Source: Pyrinomonadaceae bacterium (lineage in GTDB: Bacteria; Acidobacteriota; Blastocatellia; Pyrinomonadales; Pyrinomonadaceae). Taken from it: 64,000 nucleotides of DNA. Below are positions 27,668-37,872 of this stretch, piece by piece. Both the position numbers and the translations under genes were made by a program. Location: NCBI GenBank assembly GCA_026129865.1, contig JAHCHG010000001.1, positions 496,001 through 560,000 of the forward strand, read 5' to 3'. Under the pieces are notes generated by a model, which had not been told where the DNA came from, did not search any database, and saw nothing but the letters and a program-made list of their open reading frames with translations. Every line of letters starts with the position of its first letter. The stretch's first letter is position 1.

Positions 27668-28399
27668 CTACGTGGTTAATTCCCGCAAATAGCGGTCGAG
27701 CGCTCGTTTGCTGACAACTCCCATCACGATCAATGCAGTGATCGTAGAAATAATTCCGAGAATGATCATCCAGGACTGCGTCGGCTGGTTAAAATCAAGC
27801 ATCGTAATTGTCGATCCGACGAAAACGGTGGCAGAAGTTCGCGGAATATAACCGATGACGGTGCCGAGAAGAAACGTTCGGATCGAAACCCCGGACGCAG
27901 AGATAAGAAAATTTGTCGCAGCAAATGGAACTGCCGGTGAAAGTCGAAGGAGAACGATTATCACCAGATTGCGGAAGAAATGACTTTTCAATAATTCGCG
28001 ATGGATCGCTTTAAGCTTTGGCTTTTTCTCGATCAATTCGGTGAAATTTTTTCCCGCTAAACGTTTGGAAACAAAAAAGTTTATCGCAAGCGCTCCAGCG
28101 ATCGCGCCAAGCATGGCAAACAATCCAAGCTTAAATCCGAAAGCCCAACCGGCAGCCATTCCGACGATATTTGTCGGAAGGATCGCCAGACCCGCCAGGA
28201 TCGCAACCGTTGCGATAAAGAATAGAACACCGTATGTTTTATTCGCCTGAAGCCAGGGACTTACCTCGTAGATCAACCCGATAAATGCGGTCAAACCGAA
28301 TATCGGCATGATCAGCGAAAACGCAGCCCAAAAACCGATCCGCCCGAAATCTTCCCTGGCATTTTTAAATTTTTTGACCGATCTGCGGAAAAAGCTCAT
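27668..28399 (-). CDS. TVP38/TMEM64-family (VTT domain) membrane protein
   Basis: 243 residues with about six hydrophobic segments. The VTT (SNARE-associated/DedA-like) domain shows in the run LAILPTNIVGMAAGWAFG and in VLLRLSPAVPFAATNFLISASGV, with GTVIGYIPRT following. Members are lipid scramblase- or transporter-like proteins of the inner membrane; the exact activity here is unknown. It is convergent with the amidohydrolase genes across the shared terminator. Confidence 0.85.
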   Translation of the reverse strand: MSFFRRSVKKFKNAREDFGRIGFWAAFSLIMPIFGLTAFIGLIYEVSPWLQANKTYGVLFFIATVAILAGLAILPTNIVGMAAGWAFGFKLGLFAMLGAIAGALAINFFVSKRLAGKNFTELIEKKPKLKAIHRELLKSHFFRNLVIIVLLRLSPAVPFAATNFLISASGVSIRTFLLGTVIGYIPRTSATVFVGSTITMLDFNQPTQSWMIILGIISTITALIVMGVVSKRALDRYLRELTT

Positions 28400-28631
28400 T
28401 AGATTTCAGTTTTATCAAAGCTATAGAATCATATTTTGGTGTTGACTAGTCAAACCCTTCGAAAAATACGGTCCGGTTTCTTTGAAACTCAGATCGGATT
28501 TCTTCAAATGACACGATCGAAATCACTTCGGCGCGCAGAAACCGGTTCCCAATTGAGTTTTTTGTGAATTTATGTCAATGTTTCTGCAATCATTTTTTCG
28601 ATCACCAATCTAAACAAAAAAAGGAAAAACT

Positions 28632-29387
28632 ATGTATCAAATAGAATTTCAGCGAAGCGCGATCAGCGCGGGAGACTGTATTGGAAACGCGTGGGAACTC
28701 GTTAAACAAAACTTTGGTCTGTTTTTTGGAATATCCGTTGTCGGATTGATACTAGCCGGATGTATTCCGTGCGTTAGTCTTTTCATTTCAGGTCCGATCA
28801 TCGCAGGAGTTTATTTTGTCTATCTTAGACAGATTCGCGGCGAATCGGTCGATTTCGGAATGATGTTTAAAGGTTTTGAGGTCTTTGTTCCGGCAATGGT
28901 CATCGGAATCATCCTGGCGATTCCCGAAATTATCGGGCAAGGGCTTCGCTTAACCATAAATCTCGCGGATATCGGATTTGCCGGCAGCCGCGACGGGCAC
29001 GAAGCAGCGATCGCGGGAAGCATTTTGATACTCGCGCTCGGCGGCGGATTGGTTCTTTTCATCCTTGGAATCGTTTTGAGAATCTCGTTGTTCTTTGCTC
29101 TTCCGCTGATCATGGAGAAAAAACTCGGCGTTGGCGAAGCCGCAAAGCTGAGTTTTAGCGCCGGCTGGGCAAACTTCGGCGGTATTTTAATTCTTTCGAT
29201 ACTTGAAGGTTTGATGGCGATCGCCGGAGTTCTCGCTTGCGGAATCGGAATCTTGTTCGTTATTCCGATCATTTACGGTGCCAACGCATTTGCTTACCGC
29301 CAGGTATTTCCCGATTCTCAGCCGATGAATCAATACGCACCGCCGCAGCCGAACGAGTATGGTTCGAGCTTCGGTTCGGGGCAATAA
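28632..29387 (+). CDS. Multi-pass membrane protein of unknown function
   Basis: 251 residues, about six helices. The N-terminal SAGDCIGNAWELVKQNFGLFFGISVVG and the C-terminal GIGILFVIPIIYGANAFAYRQVF resemble the DUF975/GPDP-type membrane domain found in many bacterial proteins. The last 30 residues are a Pro/Gln/Ser/Gly-rich disordered tail. AAGGA sits 7 nt before the ATG. A hairpin terminator follows at 29409. Confidence 0.65.
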   Translation: MYQIEFQRSAISAGDCIGNAWELVKQNFGLFFGISVVGLILAGCIPCVSLFISGPIIAGVYFVYLRQIRGESVDFGMMFKGFEVFVPAMVIGIILAIPEIIGQGLRLTINLADIGFAGSRDGHEAAIAGSILILALGGGLVLFILGIVLRISLFFALPLIMEKKLGVGEAAKLSFSAGWANFGGILILSILEGLMAIAGVLACGIGILFVIPIIYGANAFAYRQVFPDSQPMNQYAPPQPNEYGSSFGSGQ

Positions 29388-29408
29388 CATTTTAGTTTCA
29401 AAAGAAAT

Positions 29409-29446
29409 TGCGGCGGATTTGTTTAATGCACTTCGCCGCACTTTTC
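29409..29446 (+). terminator. Rho-independent terminator
   Basis: TGCGGCG (29409-29415) pairs with CGCCGCA (29434-29440) and is followed by CTTTTCT. It closes the membrane-protein gene before the S10 peptidase gene at 29519. Confidence 0.65.
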
Positions 29447-29518
29447 TAAAAATTATACATTCCGCCGTCATCGCCTAAACGGCGTTCCGTCTAATTTCCG
29501 GATCTCAACTGAAAAATT

Positions 29519-31066
29519 ATGTTTGCAGCATTTTTGACTTCGTTATTTCTTTTGTTCCAATCGCCTGCCGTTGCAGCTCAACCGACGCCGACTCCAACTC
29601 CGTCTCCGCAAGTTACGGTCAAGATCGGCGATCCGCAGGAAGACAAAAAGTTTGCTCTTGATGAGCCGACGTCAGTTACGCGTCAATCTATCCGGGTCGG
29701 CAGTAGAACGTTAAACTACACGGTTACAACCGGATATATGCCGATCCGGGAAGAGCGCACGGGCGAAACCGAAGCCAAGATATTCTTCATGGCTTATAGA
29801 CTCGACACGCCAAATCCTGCTGAAAAACGTCCGCTGATGTTTTCGTTCAATGGCGGACCCGGTTCGGCATCTGTCTGGCTTCATCTTGGCGCGTTGGGTC
29901 CTAAACGGGTACAAATGCTGGACAACGGATTTATGCCGCCGCCGCCGTATAAAATGGTCGATAACGAATATACCTGGCTGACGGAAACCGATCTTGTTTT
30001 TATCGATCCGGTCGGAACAGGCTTTAGCCGTGCTCTCGATCCCAAAAAAGCCGAAAAATTCTTTAGCGTAAACGGAGATATTCAATCAGTCGGCGAATTT
30101 ATCAGGCTTTACCTGACGCGCTATGAACGCTGGAGTTCGCCGCTTTTTCTTGTCGGAGAAAGTTACGGAACCACACGTGCTGCCGGTCTTTCGGGATATT
30201 TGTTCGAAAAAGGAATCGCTTTTAACGGTATTGCTCTCGTTTCCAACGTGATGAACTTTCAGACGATCCGATTTGCCGATGGCAACGATCTGCCTTTGAC
30301 ATTTATTTTTCCGTCATACGCCGCGACTGCCTGGTACCACAAAAAACTTCCCGCCGATCTTCAGGCGAAACCGCTCGAAACCGTTCTTCGCGAAGCAGAA
30401 TCGTTTTCCGTCAATGAATACGGTCCGGCTCTAACGCGAATTGACCGTCTTTCGCCGCAGGAAAAAGACGCGCTGCTTGAAAAATACAGCCGTTATTCCG
30501 GACTTAGTAAGTCGTTTATCGATCAAAATAATTTTCGCGTAGATCTAGGCGAATTTATGAAGGAACTTCTTCGCGACAAGCGTCTGATGATCGGAAGGCT
30601 GGACAGCCGTTTTACCGGTTACGACTCAAGCGCTGCCGGCGATAATCCGGATTTTGATCCGAGTATGACCGCGATCAGAACGCCCTACACCGCTGTTTTT
30701 AACGACTACGTCCGCCGCGATCTAAAGTTTAAGACCGATCTTGAGTACTACATTCTCGGCGGCGGAATTACATCCCCATGGAATTGGAACGTTAACAACG
30801 GCTACGCAAATACGAGCATTCCGCTCTCAAGCGCGATGCGCAAGAATCCGTATATGAAGGTCTTTGTCGCCTCGGGCTATTACGATATGGCGACTCCTTA
30901 TTTTGCGACGGAATACACGCTTTCAAACATGAACCTCGAACCGCCGCTTCGAAAAAATGTGTCTGTAAAATATTACGAAGCCGGGCATATGATGTATATC
31001 GAGAAATCGTCCTTGAAGAAATTAAAAGACGATATCGTGGGTTTCATTCGGGAATCGGTTAGTTAA
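29519..31066 (+). CDS. Secreted S10 serine carboxypeptidase-like peptidase
   Basis: 515 residues, exported (signal peptide 1-20, ends PAVAAQ), then a Thr/Pro linker (PTPTPTPSP). It is an alpha/beta-hydrolase of the serine carboxypeptidase family: FNGGPGSAS forms the oxyanion region, with nucleophile S215 in GESYGT, acid D456 in GYYDMATP and H490 in AGHMMY. It probably trims peptides in the periplasm or outside the cell. The last four bases overlap the convergent mogA gene, so the 3' ends are shared. Confidence 0.9.
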   Translation: MFAAFLTSLFLLFQSPAVAAQPTPTPTPSPQVTVKIGDPQEDKKFALDEPTSVTRQSIRVGSRTLNYTVTTGYMPIREERTGETEAKIFFMAYRLDTPNPAEKRPLMFSFNGGPGSASVWLHLGALGPKRVQMLDNGFMPPPPYKMVDNEYTWLTETDLVFIDPVGTGFSRALDPKKAEKFFSVNGDIQSVGEFIRLYLTRYERWSSPLFLVGESYGTTRAAGLSGYLFEKGIAFNGIALVSNVMNFQTIRFADGNDLPLTFIFPSYAATAWYHKKLPADLQAKPLETVLREAESFSVNEYGPALTRIDRLSPQEKDALLEKYSRYSGLSKSFIDQNNFRVDLGEFMKELLRDKRLMIGRLDSRFTGYDSSAAGDNPDFDPSMTAIRTPYTAVFNDYVRRDLKFKTDLEYYILGGGITSPWNWNVNNGYANTSIPLSSAMRKNPYMKVFVASGYYDMATPYFATEYTLSNMNLEPPLRKNVSVKYYEAGHMMYIEKSSLKKLKDDIVGFIRESVS

Positions 31067-31566
31067 TTTTTCGTTTGTTCGTGCGATGTTTTTCCGCTTA
31101 GAAGTTCGACCGCATGCGGCAAAACGTCCTTGATCGCTTCAAAACATTCCGCGACGCCTTTCGGCGAACCGGGAAGATTAATGATAAGCGTGCCGTTTCT
31201 AATACCGCACACGCCGCGTGAGAGCATTGCTTTGCGCGTATTTTTTAAGGTTTCGGCGCGCATTGCCTCTGCTATGCCGGGCGCCTCGCGTTCGATGACG
31301 GCACGGGTCGCTTCGGGTGTGTTGTCGCGTTCCGCAAAACCAGTTCCGCCGGTCGTGACGACCAAATTGACGTCTTCCCGTTCGCACAGACCGTATAAAA
31401 GATTTTGGATCGCGGTCAGATCGTCCGAAATGATTACCTTGTCAACGACGAGGGCGCCGATTCCGATAAGAAGCCCGACCAGCGAAACGCCGGAAACATC
31501 GTCTTCTTTACTTCTGGAATCGCTGACGGTTACGACTACTGCGCGGATCCGGGTTTTTTCATTCAT
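31063..31566 (-). CDS. mogA: Molybdopterin adenylyltransferase MogA/MoaB family
   Basis: 167 residues; activates molybdopterin by AMP transfer before metal insertion. The fold signature is [16 protein letters not shown] at the start, [17 protein letters not shown] (residues about 73-89) and [16 protein letters not shown] near the end. It overlaps the S10 peptidase gene tail to tail by 4 nt. No other molybdenum cofactor genes lie nearby. MogA and MoaB cannot be told apart from sequence alone. Confidence 0.88.
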   Translation of the reverse strand: MNEKTRIRAVVVTVSDSRSKEDDVSGVSLVGLLIGIGALVVDKVIISDDLTAIQNLLYGLCEREDVNLVVTTGGTGFAERDNTPEATRAVIEREAPGIAEAMRAETLKNTRKAMLSRGVCGIRNGTLIINLPGSPKGVAECFEAIKDVLPHAVELLSGKTSHEQTKN

Positions 31567-31619
31567 AGTGTTAAATCGATGAAATCACGCAGATTTTCAG
31601 TTGTCCAGTCTGAACGCGA

Positions 31620-32510
31620 TTAACCGATCGTCGATTCGATCTGCTCGACCTGTTTGACGCGGCGCCCGTAAAGCACGCTCGCAACGACGCCGACCACAAC
31701 AAGCATCATGCCTAAAAGCGCCGCTAGCGTTTGCGGTTCGTCAAAGAATATCCAGCCGATAGCAATGCCGTAGATCAATCCGGAATAAACGATTATTGCG
31801 ACGCTCGCAGCCTTTTCCTTGCTGAAAGCATTTGTCAGAAAAATCTGCCCGAGCTGCGAAAAAATCCCTATCAGCAGCAAATAAAACCAATCGGAACCAA
31901 CCGGAATTTTCCATGCGAATGGTATAGAAATTACCCCCGCGATAATTCCGACAAGCTGAAAATAAAGAATTATCGTCAGCGGATGCTCGGAATCTTTCAG
32001 TTTTCGCACCAGATTATAAGCAGCACCGGAACCCGCCGCAGATAGAACGCCGAGCAAAATGAAGACGAACGAAACACGCGCATCGACCTGTCCGATGAAC
32101 ACTACGCCGGCGAACGCCGTTGCGTAAAATATCCACTGCACCGGTTTTACGGCTTCTTTGAGAAAGAATATCGCGATGATTGCCGTAAAGATCGGCGAAA
32201 GGTATTGCACCGTCATTGCCGTTGCGAGCGGAATGTTTTGAACCGTCAAAAAGAAGAACGCTAGTGCAGCGGTGCCGAATACGCCGCGCAGGATAAGGAA
32301 CAAGTGATTTGAACCGACGAGCGAAGCATCTGCGCGTTTTAATCCGATCACGCAAAGAATTCCGGCAATAAGGCAGCGGAAAAAGACTATTTCCATTACC
32401 GGAATATGCGCGACTTTTTTTACAAAAACGTTTGCAAGTGCAAAAGCAAATGTCGAAAAGAACATTTGCGTAATGCCTGAGATCAGAAAATTTTTATGCT
32501 TTCGATTCAA
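31620..32510 (-). CDS. EamA/DMT-family transporter
   Basis: 296 residues, about ten helices in two EamA repeats. The first opens with STFAFALANVFVKKVAHIPVMEIVFFRCL. It then has LATAMTVQYLSPIFTAIIAIFFLKE, the typical end of an EamA unit, and a second GLIYGIAIGWIFFDEPQTL block. The substrate is unknown. It lies 53 nt downstream of mogA's start on the same strand and 90 nt from the PepSY gene. Confidence 0.85.
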   Translation of the reverse strand: MNRKHKNFLISGITQMFFSTFAFALANVFVKKVAHIPVMEIVFFRCLIAGILCVIGLKRADASLVGSNHLFLILRGVFGTAALAFFFLTVQNIPLATAMTVQYLSPIFTAIIAIFFLKEAVKPVQWIFYATAFAGVVFIGQVDARVSFVFILLGVLSAAGSGAAYNLVRKLKDSEHPLTIILYFQLVGIIAGVISIPFAWKIPVGSDWFYLLLIGIFSQLGQIFLTNAFSKEKAASVAIIVYSGLIYGIAIGWIFFDEPQTLAALLGMMLVVVGVVASVLYGRRVKQVEQIESTIG

Positions 32511-32600
32511 AAGGTTCTATTGAGAATACTTACCGGGATAAATTACTCAAAAGCATACTATAATCGACGGATAATTCCACGATCTATCCGTCATTTTTCG

Positions 32601-33722
32601 TCAAACTTCAATTACGCGCTTTTTGCGCCAGGCACCGAATCGTCTGAGGGCAAGTGAAAACCCCGTCCAAACCAGAAATGCGCCGCCGACACAAGCGACG
32701 AAACCGATCAATTGTCCGATAAAACCGCCGGTTTCACCCGTATGTGTAAAGCGCGCCCAGCTGCGCAATTGCTTTCCCCCATTTTGTTCACCGTACGGCT
32801 CCCATTTCATTATCTCTCCCGTTTCGGGATTCAGAGTTAACGGCGACCGAGCGAAGATATTCCAGTAAATCCCTTCTTCGACCGTCAAAACCGCTTCTTC
32901 CTTGACCGGGAGACGAAGCGAGATCGTTTTCCATTCCGAATTATTTGCTGCGGTTGAGAAAAATTGATCAATGTTTTCAAGATTAGATGCCGACTCTTCG
33001 TTTGCAGCCGAATTTGAACGCTGCTGCTGTGCCGGCGGTTCGTTACCGGTCGCGCGATAAAGCAAGTCGTTCGCCCATTTATACGACATAACGACCGCCG
33101 TCGCAGTCAGGATCACAAGAACAAGCGACGTCCAGAATCCGATCACATTATGCCAGTTAAAATTTCGCGCTTTCCCGCGGAGACCGCGACGAAACCAGAT
33201 TACAGGCTTAAAATTTCGCCACGCCAGCTTTTTCGGAAACCAAATATAAACACCGGAGATCGCAAGAAATAAAAATAACAAATTTGCCGCGCCATTGATC
33301 GATTTTCCATACGCCCGTGACTCGCCCGGAAACGCGAGCCAGCGATGCACGTCTTCGACAAACCCTAAAAAACCGCGAAGCCCCGACGCGTCTTCGCCCA
33401 AAACATCGCCGGTGTACGGATCGATGAATAATTGCCCTTCGCGACCAAACGAAACAGCTGCCGACAGTTCCGGATCGCGCGAAATCAAAAGTGCCGAAGG
33501 CTCCGCATTTGAACGTGCCCGTATCGCCGAATTGAGTATCGCTCCGGCAGTCAGACGTTCCGATCCGACATTTACAATGCGTACGTCTCGTTCGGCAAAT
33601 TTTATTAAATTGGATTCAAACGACAACAGAGCGCCCGTTATGCACATTATGAAAATAAATATTCCCGCCAATGTACCTGACGCGAGATGAAGCCAAAAAA
33701 CTGCCTTCCGAAAAGCTTTCAT
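32601..33722 (-). CDS. PepSY-associated transmembrane protein, iron-uptake-linked
   Basis: 373 residues with a PepSY_TM layout: an N-terminal helix (residues 7-31, AVFWLHLASGTLAGIFIFIM), a periplasmic PepSY-like domain with DPYTGDVLGED, further helices (LLFLFLAISGVYIWFP and VLVILTATAVVMSYKW), and a C-terminal helix. HLASG, EDVHRWLAFPG and NWHNVIGFW contain conserved histidines. Such proteins sit beside TonB receptors and are thought to reduce iron-siderophores or aid uptake. It lies 113 nt downstream of the receptor gene on the same strand, so it is probably in the same Fur-controlled unit. Confidence 0.85.
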   Translation of the reverse strand: MKAFRKAVFWLHLASGTLAGIFIFIMCITGALLSFESNLIKFAERDVRIVNVGSERLTAGAILNSAIRARSNAEPSALLISRDPELSAAVSFGREGQLFIDPYTGDVLGEDASGLRGFLGFVEDVHRWLAFPGESRAYGKSINGAANLLFLFLAISGVYIWFPKKLAWRNFKPVIWFRRGLRGKARNFNWHNVIGFWTSLVLVILTATAVVMSYKWANDLLYRATGNEPPAQQQRSNSAANEESASNLENIDQFFSTAANNSEWKTISLRLPVKEEAVLTVEEGIYWNIFARSPLTLNPETGEIMKWEPYGEQNGGKQLRSWARFTHTGETGGFIGQLIGFVACVGGAFLVWTGFSLALRRFGAWRKKRVIEV

Positions 33723-33835
33723 GATTTAATTCTGCGGTTTTATGTTTAGATCCGCAAAGACCGATTTGCCGGTTCGGCACTCGAATCCTTGCGGAATATT
33801 TGAGTTTAGATGATGTTTGACTTATTGCGCGCCGT

Positions 33836-36253
33836 TTACCATTTATACCGCAAAGTCACCGATCCGTTTATCGGCGATCCGGGCATGATCTGGTTGTCGT
33901 TATGCGCGGTTTCGAAATACTTCCGATTAAAAATGTTCTTCAGATTAAACGCAATTTCATAATGCTTTTCGCTCTGCCATGAAAGCGATCCGTCAAACTT
34001 TGCGTACCCGGGAAGGGTTACCAGATTATTCGTAGAAGTAAAAGTTTTACTTCTAGCGTTGCCGCCAAATCCAATTCGGAATCCGGACGGAAGGCGGTAC
34101 GTCATCCAAAAATTTCCGGAATTTCTCGGCGTCAATTGCGCAAAGCGTCCTTCGAGCGGAACGCCGCCCGAAAAACTGGTCGATCTCGTAATCCTTGCGT
34201 CGAGCAGCGCGTATCCGGCGACGAAATCAAACTTATCGAGCGGCGAACCCGAAAAATTGATCTCCAATCCGTTCGTGCGTTGTTCGCCGATCAGGATCAG
34301 CTGCCCGGGATTCAACGGGTCGTTGCTTTTAATATTGTCCCGGCGTAGATGAAATATCGCGAAATTTGCATTGAGTTTAAGCGGGACGAATGTTGCTTTT
34401 ATCCCGGCTTCATAATTTTTTGTGGATTCGGGACCGAGTTCTTCATTCGAAGCAGCGAGCGATAAATTTTCTCCGGACGGCTGAAACGAACGGGAAAAGC
34501 TGCCGTAAAACGAGAGCCATTCATTTGGCTGGTAAACAAGTCCCGCGCGCGGGCTCCATTGTTTGTCCGTTCTTCCGAGGTCGTTGTTTGCCGGAAGAAG
34601 ATCGTCCAACTCTTGTTTGAAATTATCAAATCTAACACCGATCAATGCTTTCCAGTGATTGTTAAATGCGATCTGGTCCTGCACGTAGAGACCGACCGTT
34701 TTACCGCTAAACGCGGTCAGAGTCCGCAAAGGCGCATCCGCCACCCGCACGTTAAGATCAGGGTTTGTCAGAGCTACCGGAACCGGCGAAGCGTTATTCG
34801 ACCGAACCGTGCGTTTGTCTTGAACTCCGTATTCGACACCGGCGAGAAGCGTATGAACAATTCCTGCAGTTTCAACGACGCCGACGAACTCCGACTGATT
34901 AAAGTAATTTTCCTGACGAAAATCTCCGGAATATTGCCCGCGAACAACGCGCAGCCTCGGATCGTCGATTAAGATCGCCGAAGGTATATTTGTCGAGCAA
35001 GTTCCGGACAACTGCTGCAGACAGATACCGTTAGAGAAAGTATTATAATATTCCGTGTCGTATTCGATCCGCCTGAAATTATTACGAAACTTCCAAAACT
35101 TCGTGATCTCGCGTTCAAATATTACCGCCTGCGAATTCACCTTGTTATTGATTTCGTCCTCATTTGGATTTCCATAATATGTACCGATCGGCACTTTCAC
35201 CGGTCTCCCGCGAAACGACGGAATGCCCCGATCAGGCGTTCGCGTGTCGTCAAGAAATTCGAACTGGAATTTGATGTCGGTCTTAGCGTCCGGCTGCCAA
35301 GCCAGCGACGGAGCTATATTCAGGCGATTTTCCTTGAAATAATGTCTGAAACTTCCTGTTTCTTCGACGGCGCCGATAAAGCGAAACGCAAGCTTTTCGG
35401 AAATGATCGGCATTCCAAAGTCGAAATTAGCACGCTTTAATCCATATGTGCCAAAAATTCCCTCGATCGAGCCGACCTTATCGAACAAATTCGGCTTTTT
35501 CGTAACGCGGTTAATTATTCCGCCCGACGACCCGCGACCAAACAGCGCAGCGCTTGGTCCTTTAACCACTTCGATCTGCTCAATGTTTGCAAGATCGCGG
35601 TAATAAAGCGCGTCGTCCCGCACTCCGTCGACAAATTGATCGCCGATCGCCGAAAATCCGCGAATGAAAAATTGATCGCGCCGACCTTCGCCCTGCGCGG
35701 TCGAAACCGCGGTTACGTTCGACAGAGCATCCTGCATCGACCGCACCGCCTGCGAATCGATCAATTGCCGATTGACGATCTCGACCGACTGCGGAAGATC
35801 TCGCAGCGGCGTGAAGGTTTTCGTGACTGCCTGCGTTTCAGAAGTTATGAAGACAGGTTCGATCTCAACCTGAACGACCTCTGCGACTTCGGCGACATTT
35901 AGAACAACATCGGAAACCGACACATTCTTTCCGCTCAGTTCAACCGTCTTTTCGGCAACAGCCATTCCGCGCTTTGTGATAATCAGCGAATATGCTGCGT
36001 TCGGATAACATCCAAGCCGAAATTCGCCGTTTTGGTCGCTTTCGGTGCGCTCGAGCGTTTTTCCGTTCACGTCTTTCAACACAACTTCTGCGCCCGTTAT
36101 AAACGCCTCGTTGGCGTCCTTAACCGTTCCGCGGAAACATTTTTCCGACGATTGCGAGAACGCAGAAATTGCCAAGGTTAGTGCGATCGTAATCAGTACC
36201 GATAACTTATAGACCCAAAACGTAAAATTTTTTTCTTTTATAAATTCTTCCAT
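33836..36253 (-). CDS. TonB-dependent siderophore receptor with carboxypeptidase-like N-terminal domain
   Basis: Outer-membrane receptor of about 805 residues. The ATG at 36253 (MEEFIKEKNF) is chosen because AAGG lies 7 nt upstream. After a signal sequence (ends SAFSQ), a carboxypeptidase-regulatory-like domain (about 40-110: FRGTVKDANEAFITGAEV, DQNGEFRLGC) precedes the plug. The plug shows LRDLPQSVEIVNRQLI, DQFFIRGFSAIGDQFVDGVRD and EVVKGPSAALFGRGSSGG. A 22-strand barrel follows, ending in the terminal aromatic motif VTLRYKW. It is closest to the FhuE/Fiu-type siderophore branch. The regulatory-like domain is a hallmark of Acidobacteriota/Bacteroidota receptors. A Fur-box-like site lies about 100 nt upstream. 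Confidence 0.9.
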   Translation of the reverse strand: MEEFIKEKNFTFWVYKLSVLITIALTLAISAFSQSSEKCFRGTVKDANEAFITGAEVVLKDVNGKTLERTESDQNGEFRLGCYPNAAYSLIITKRGMAVAEKTVELSGKNVSVSDVVLNVAEVAEVVQVEIEPVFITSETQAVTKTFTPLRDLPQSVEIVNRQLIDSQAVRSMQDALSNVTAVSTAQGEGRRDQFFIRGFSAIGDQFVDGVRDDALYYRDLANIEQIEVVKGPSAALFGRGSSGGIINRVTKKPNLFDKVGSIEGIFGTYGLKRANFDFGMPIISEKLAFRFIGAVEETGSFRHYFKENRLNIAPSLAWQPDAKTDIKFQFEFLDDTRTPDRGIPSFRGRPVKVPIGTYYGNPNEDEINNKVNSQAVIFEREITKFWKFRNNFRRIEYDTEYYNTFSNGICLQQLSGTCSTNIPSAILIDDPRLRVVRGQYSGDFRQENYFNQSEFVGVVETAGIVHTLLAGVEYGVQDKRTVRSNNASPVPVALTNPDLNVRVADAPLRTLTAFSGKTVGLYVQDQIAFNNHWKALIGVRFDNFKQELDDLLPANNDLGRTDKQWSPRAGLVYQPNEWLSFYGSFSRSFQPSGENLSLAASNEELGPESTKNYEAGIKATFVPLKLNANFAIFHLRRDNIKSNDPLNPGQLILIGEQRTNGLEINFSGSPLDKFDFVAGYALLDARITRSTSFSGGVPLEGRFAQLTPRNSGNFWMTYRLPSGFRIGFGGNARSKTFTSTNNLVTLPGYAKFDGSLSWQSEKHYEIAFNLKNIFNRKYFETAHNDNQIMPGSPINGSVTLRYKW

Positions 36254-36355
36254 ATGTTCACCTTTTCGACACGAAAAAGCTCGATTTTGACTAACCATTA
36301 TCAGCTTTTCGATTTCTCAATTAGACTAAATCTCCGATCTTATTTCCTTCTTATT

Positions 36356-36374
36356 GAAAATGACTTTCATTTTC
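36356..36374. promoter_or_regulatory. Fur-box-like operator upstream of the siderophore receptor gene
   Basis: GAAAATGACTTTCATTTTC is a 19-bp near-perfect palindrome of the GATAATGATAATCATTATC type. It lies 102 nt upstream of the receptor start, between that gene and the DUF3307 gene. It predicts Fur repression under iron repletion of the receptor and, by read-through, the PepSY gene. Nothing else distinctive is visible in the 222-nt spacer. Confidence 0.7.
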
Positions 36375-36520
36375 TTTTTCAGAAGTTGGTAGTTTAATTT
36401 CATTGATCGATCGGCGTCAAGGCGATTAGTTAATTTTTTTTAGAGGATAAGAAAGCGCTGGAATTTAAGAAGCTTTCATCGATCAATTGGACACGCTCCA
36501 ACCGGTAAGAATTGATTAAT

Positions 36521-37258
36521 CTAATAGTTTCTAAAACGAAGATATAATAGTGCGGTTGCGATTGCCGCTCCGAAACTGGTAAGCGTGCCGATTATAATAT
36601 ATTCCGTAAGTTTGCGGTTTCGCGACTCCTTCAGGTAACCAAATCGAAAGATCGATTTTGCCGCTATGAGAAACCCGATCGCCTGCCATTGTCCCGAAAC
36701 GACAAAAGTAAAGACAAAAAGCCTTTCCAGTATTCCAATATATTTTCCGGCGCTTTCGAGTGATTCGAGATCTTCTGTGTCGCTGATCGCCGGATCTTTC
36801 ATCTCGCCGATCTGCGGCGTCCAACGAGAGATGAAGATCTTGATTGCGATAGACGCAGGTTTTGTTAAAAGAACGATTCCCGCTATCAACGAAATATTCG
36901 AAGAAAGCTCGTTCAGGAAGATGCGCGTCTGAAACGGAACTGCGTATAGAAAGAGAAAGAAAATGACGACAAAATGCGCAAATTGATCAATAAAAAACCA
37001 GCGGCGTCGTGTGTCTTCCGTCTGCCGATAAAGTTTTAGCGCGTCGATCAAAAAATGTGTAACTATAACAGTAGGAACTATTAGAGGCTTTCCCGACATT
37101 GCTGCGGCGGGAATTGAAAGAACTCCATGAATGAGAGAATGGGCGTAAAGCTGCCAGGCTTGCAGCTTTTTGATTTCCTTCGCCTCGACCCACGACGCTG
37201 GCTGAAGCAAAAAATCGCCCACCAGATGCGCCAGTATCAATACGCTGAGAACGTTCAT
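36521..37258 (-). CDS. DUF3307 membrane protein
   Basis: 245 residues, about six helices. The DUF3307 signature LILAHLVGDFLLQP opens the protein and is followed by HSLIHGVLSIPAA and TVIVTHFLIDALKLY; RRRWFFIDQFAHF is also typical. Function unknown. Its ATG overlaps the stop of the SatD-like gene by 4 nt (ATGA), so the pair is translationally coupled. The C-terminal half is extended, with three further helices and an FRFGYLKESRNRKLTEYIIIG segment. Confidence 0.8.
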   Translation of the reverse strand: MNVLSVLILAHLVGDFLLQPASWVEAKEIKKLQAWQLYAHSLIHGVLSIPAAAMSGKPLIVPTVIVTHFLIDALKLYRQTEDTRRRWFFIDQFAHFVVIFFLFLYAVPFQTRIFLNELSSNISLIAGIVLLTKPASIAIKIFISRWTPQIGEMKDPAISDTEDLESLESAGKYIGILERLFVFTFVVSGQWQAIGFLIAAKSIFRFGYLKESRNRKLTEYIIIGTLTSFGAAIATALLYLRFRNY

Positions 37259-37860
37259 ATCAATTCGAGTATTTTTATGCGATAAATGCCGATGACATCT
37301 TTAATCTCGTCAAAAAACGCGCGTTTAAGCCTTCCGCTTACAGCATTTTGTTTAATCCCGAGTTGTTCTCCGATCTGCTGCTGAGAAATGTCCGGAGCGA
37401 TCAATGCAGCATGAACCGCCTGTGCGGAACTAACCGTCCAACCATCGATAGCGATCGAAGCCAGTTTCAGGATCAGGTTGATATCCCGGTCGAAAATGTC
37501 CGATGGACTTTTGACGGCTAAATTTTGACGTTCTTTCTTCAGAAGCTCAAACTTCTGACCCGAATTTACAAACGCAGTGCCGTTTGATTCAAGAACGTTT
37601 GCGGCTCGATGATCGACATCTCCAATCCCGATCGCCATTCGAACGTCCATTCCATTCTCAGCTTTCATTGCGGCTCTGATAAGAATTGCGTTGGCGAGCG
37701 CATCTGCGGCGTCATTTATAAAGATCTGAAACGCATCGCCGCGATAAATTTCCCAATCGGCAGGTCGGCTGCCGAGACGTTCGAGTTCGCGTTTTAGCGA
37801 GTCAAGCCAATCGCTTGAGCTCCTCGAGTTTATAATGTCTCCGGTTATTACAGCCCTCAT
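37255..37860 (-). CDS. SatD-like protein with C-terminal helix-turn-helix-like region
   Basis: About 201 residues if started at the ATG at 37860 (MRAVITGDIINS); a GTG at 37878 adds six residues. The N-terminal two-thirds resemble SatD: VITGDIINSR, a GDAFQIFIND strand near residue 44, and a MAIGIGDVDH strand near 80, reminiscent of nucleotide-cyclase-like folds. Residues about 140-185 (SSAQAVHAALIAPDISQQQIGEQLGIKQNAVSGRLKRA) look like a helix-turn-helix of the sigma-region-4/LuxR type. A likely role is a regulator of itself and DUF3307, supported by twin dyads just upstream. The family name is my recollection, not a search. Confidence 0.65.
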   Translation of the reverse strand: MRAVITGDIINSRSSSDWLDSLKRELERLGSRPADWEIYRGDAFQIFINDAADALANAILIRAAMKAENGMDVRMAIGIGDVDHRAANVLESNGTAFVNSGQKFELLKKERQNLAVKSPSDIFDRDINLILKLASIAIDGWTVSSAQAVHAALIAPDISQQQIGEQLGIKQNAVSGRLKRAFFDEIKDVIGIYRIKILELI

Positions 37861-37872
37861 CGACGAAAAGTG

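Noticed and set aside
28442..28453. A perfect 12-nt palindrome TTGACTAGTCAA upstream of the gene at 28632
   Set aside because: Single short palindrome with no partner, no match to a known operator and about 180 nt from the start; chance cannot be excluded.
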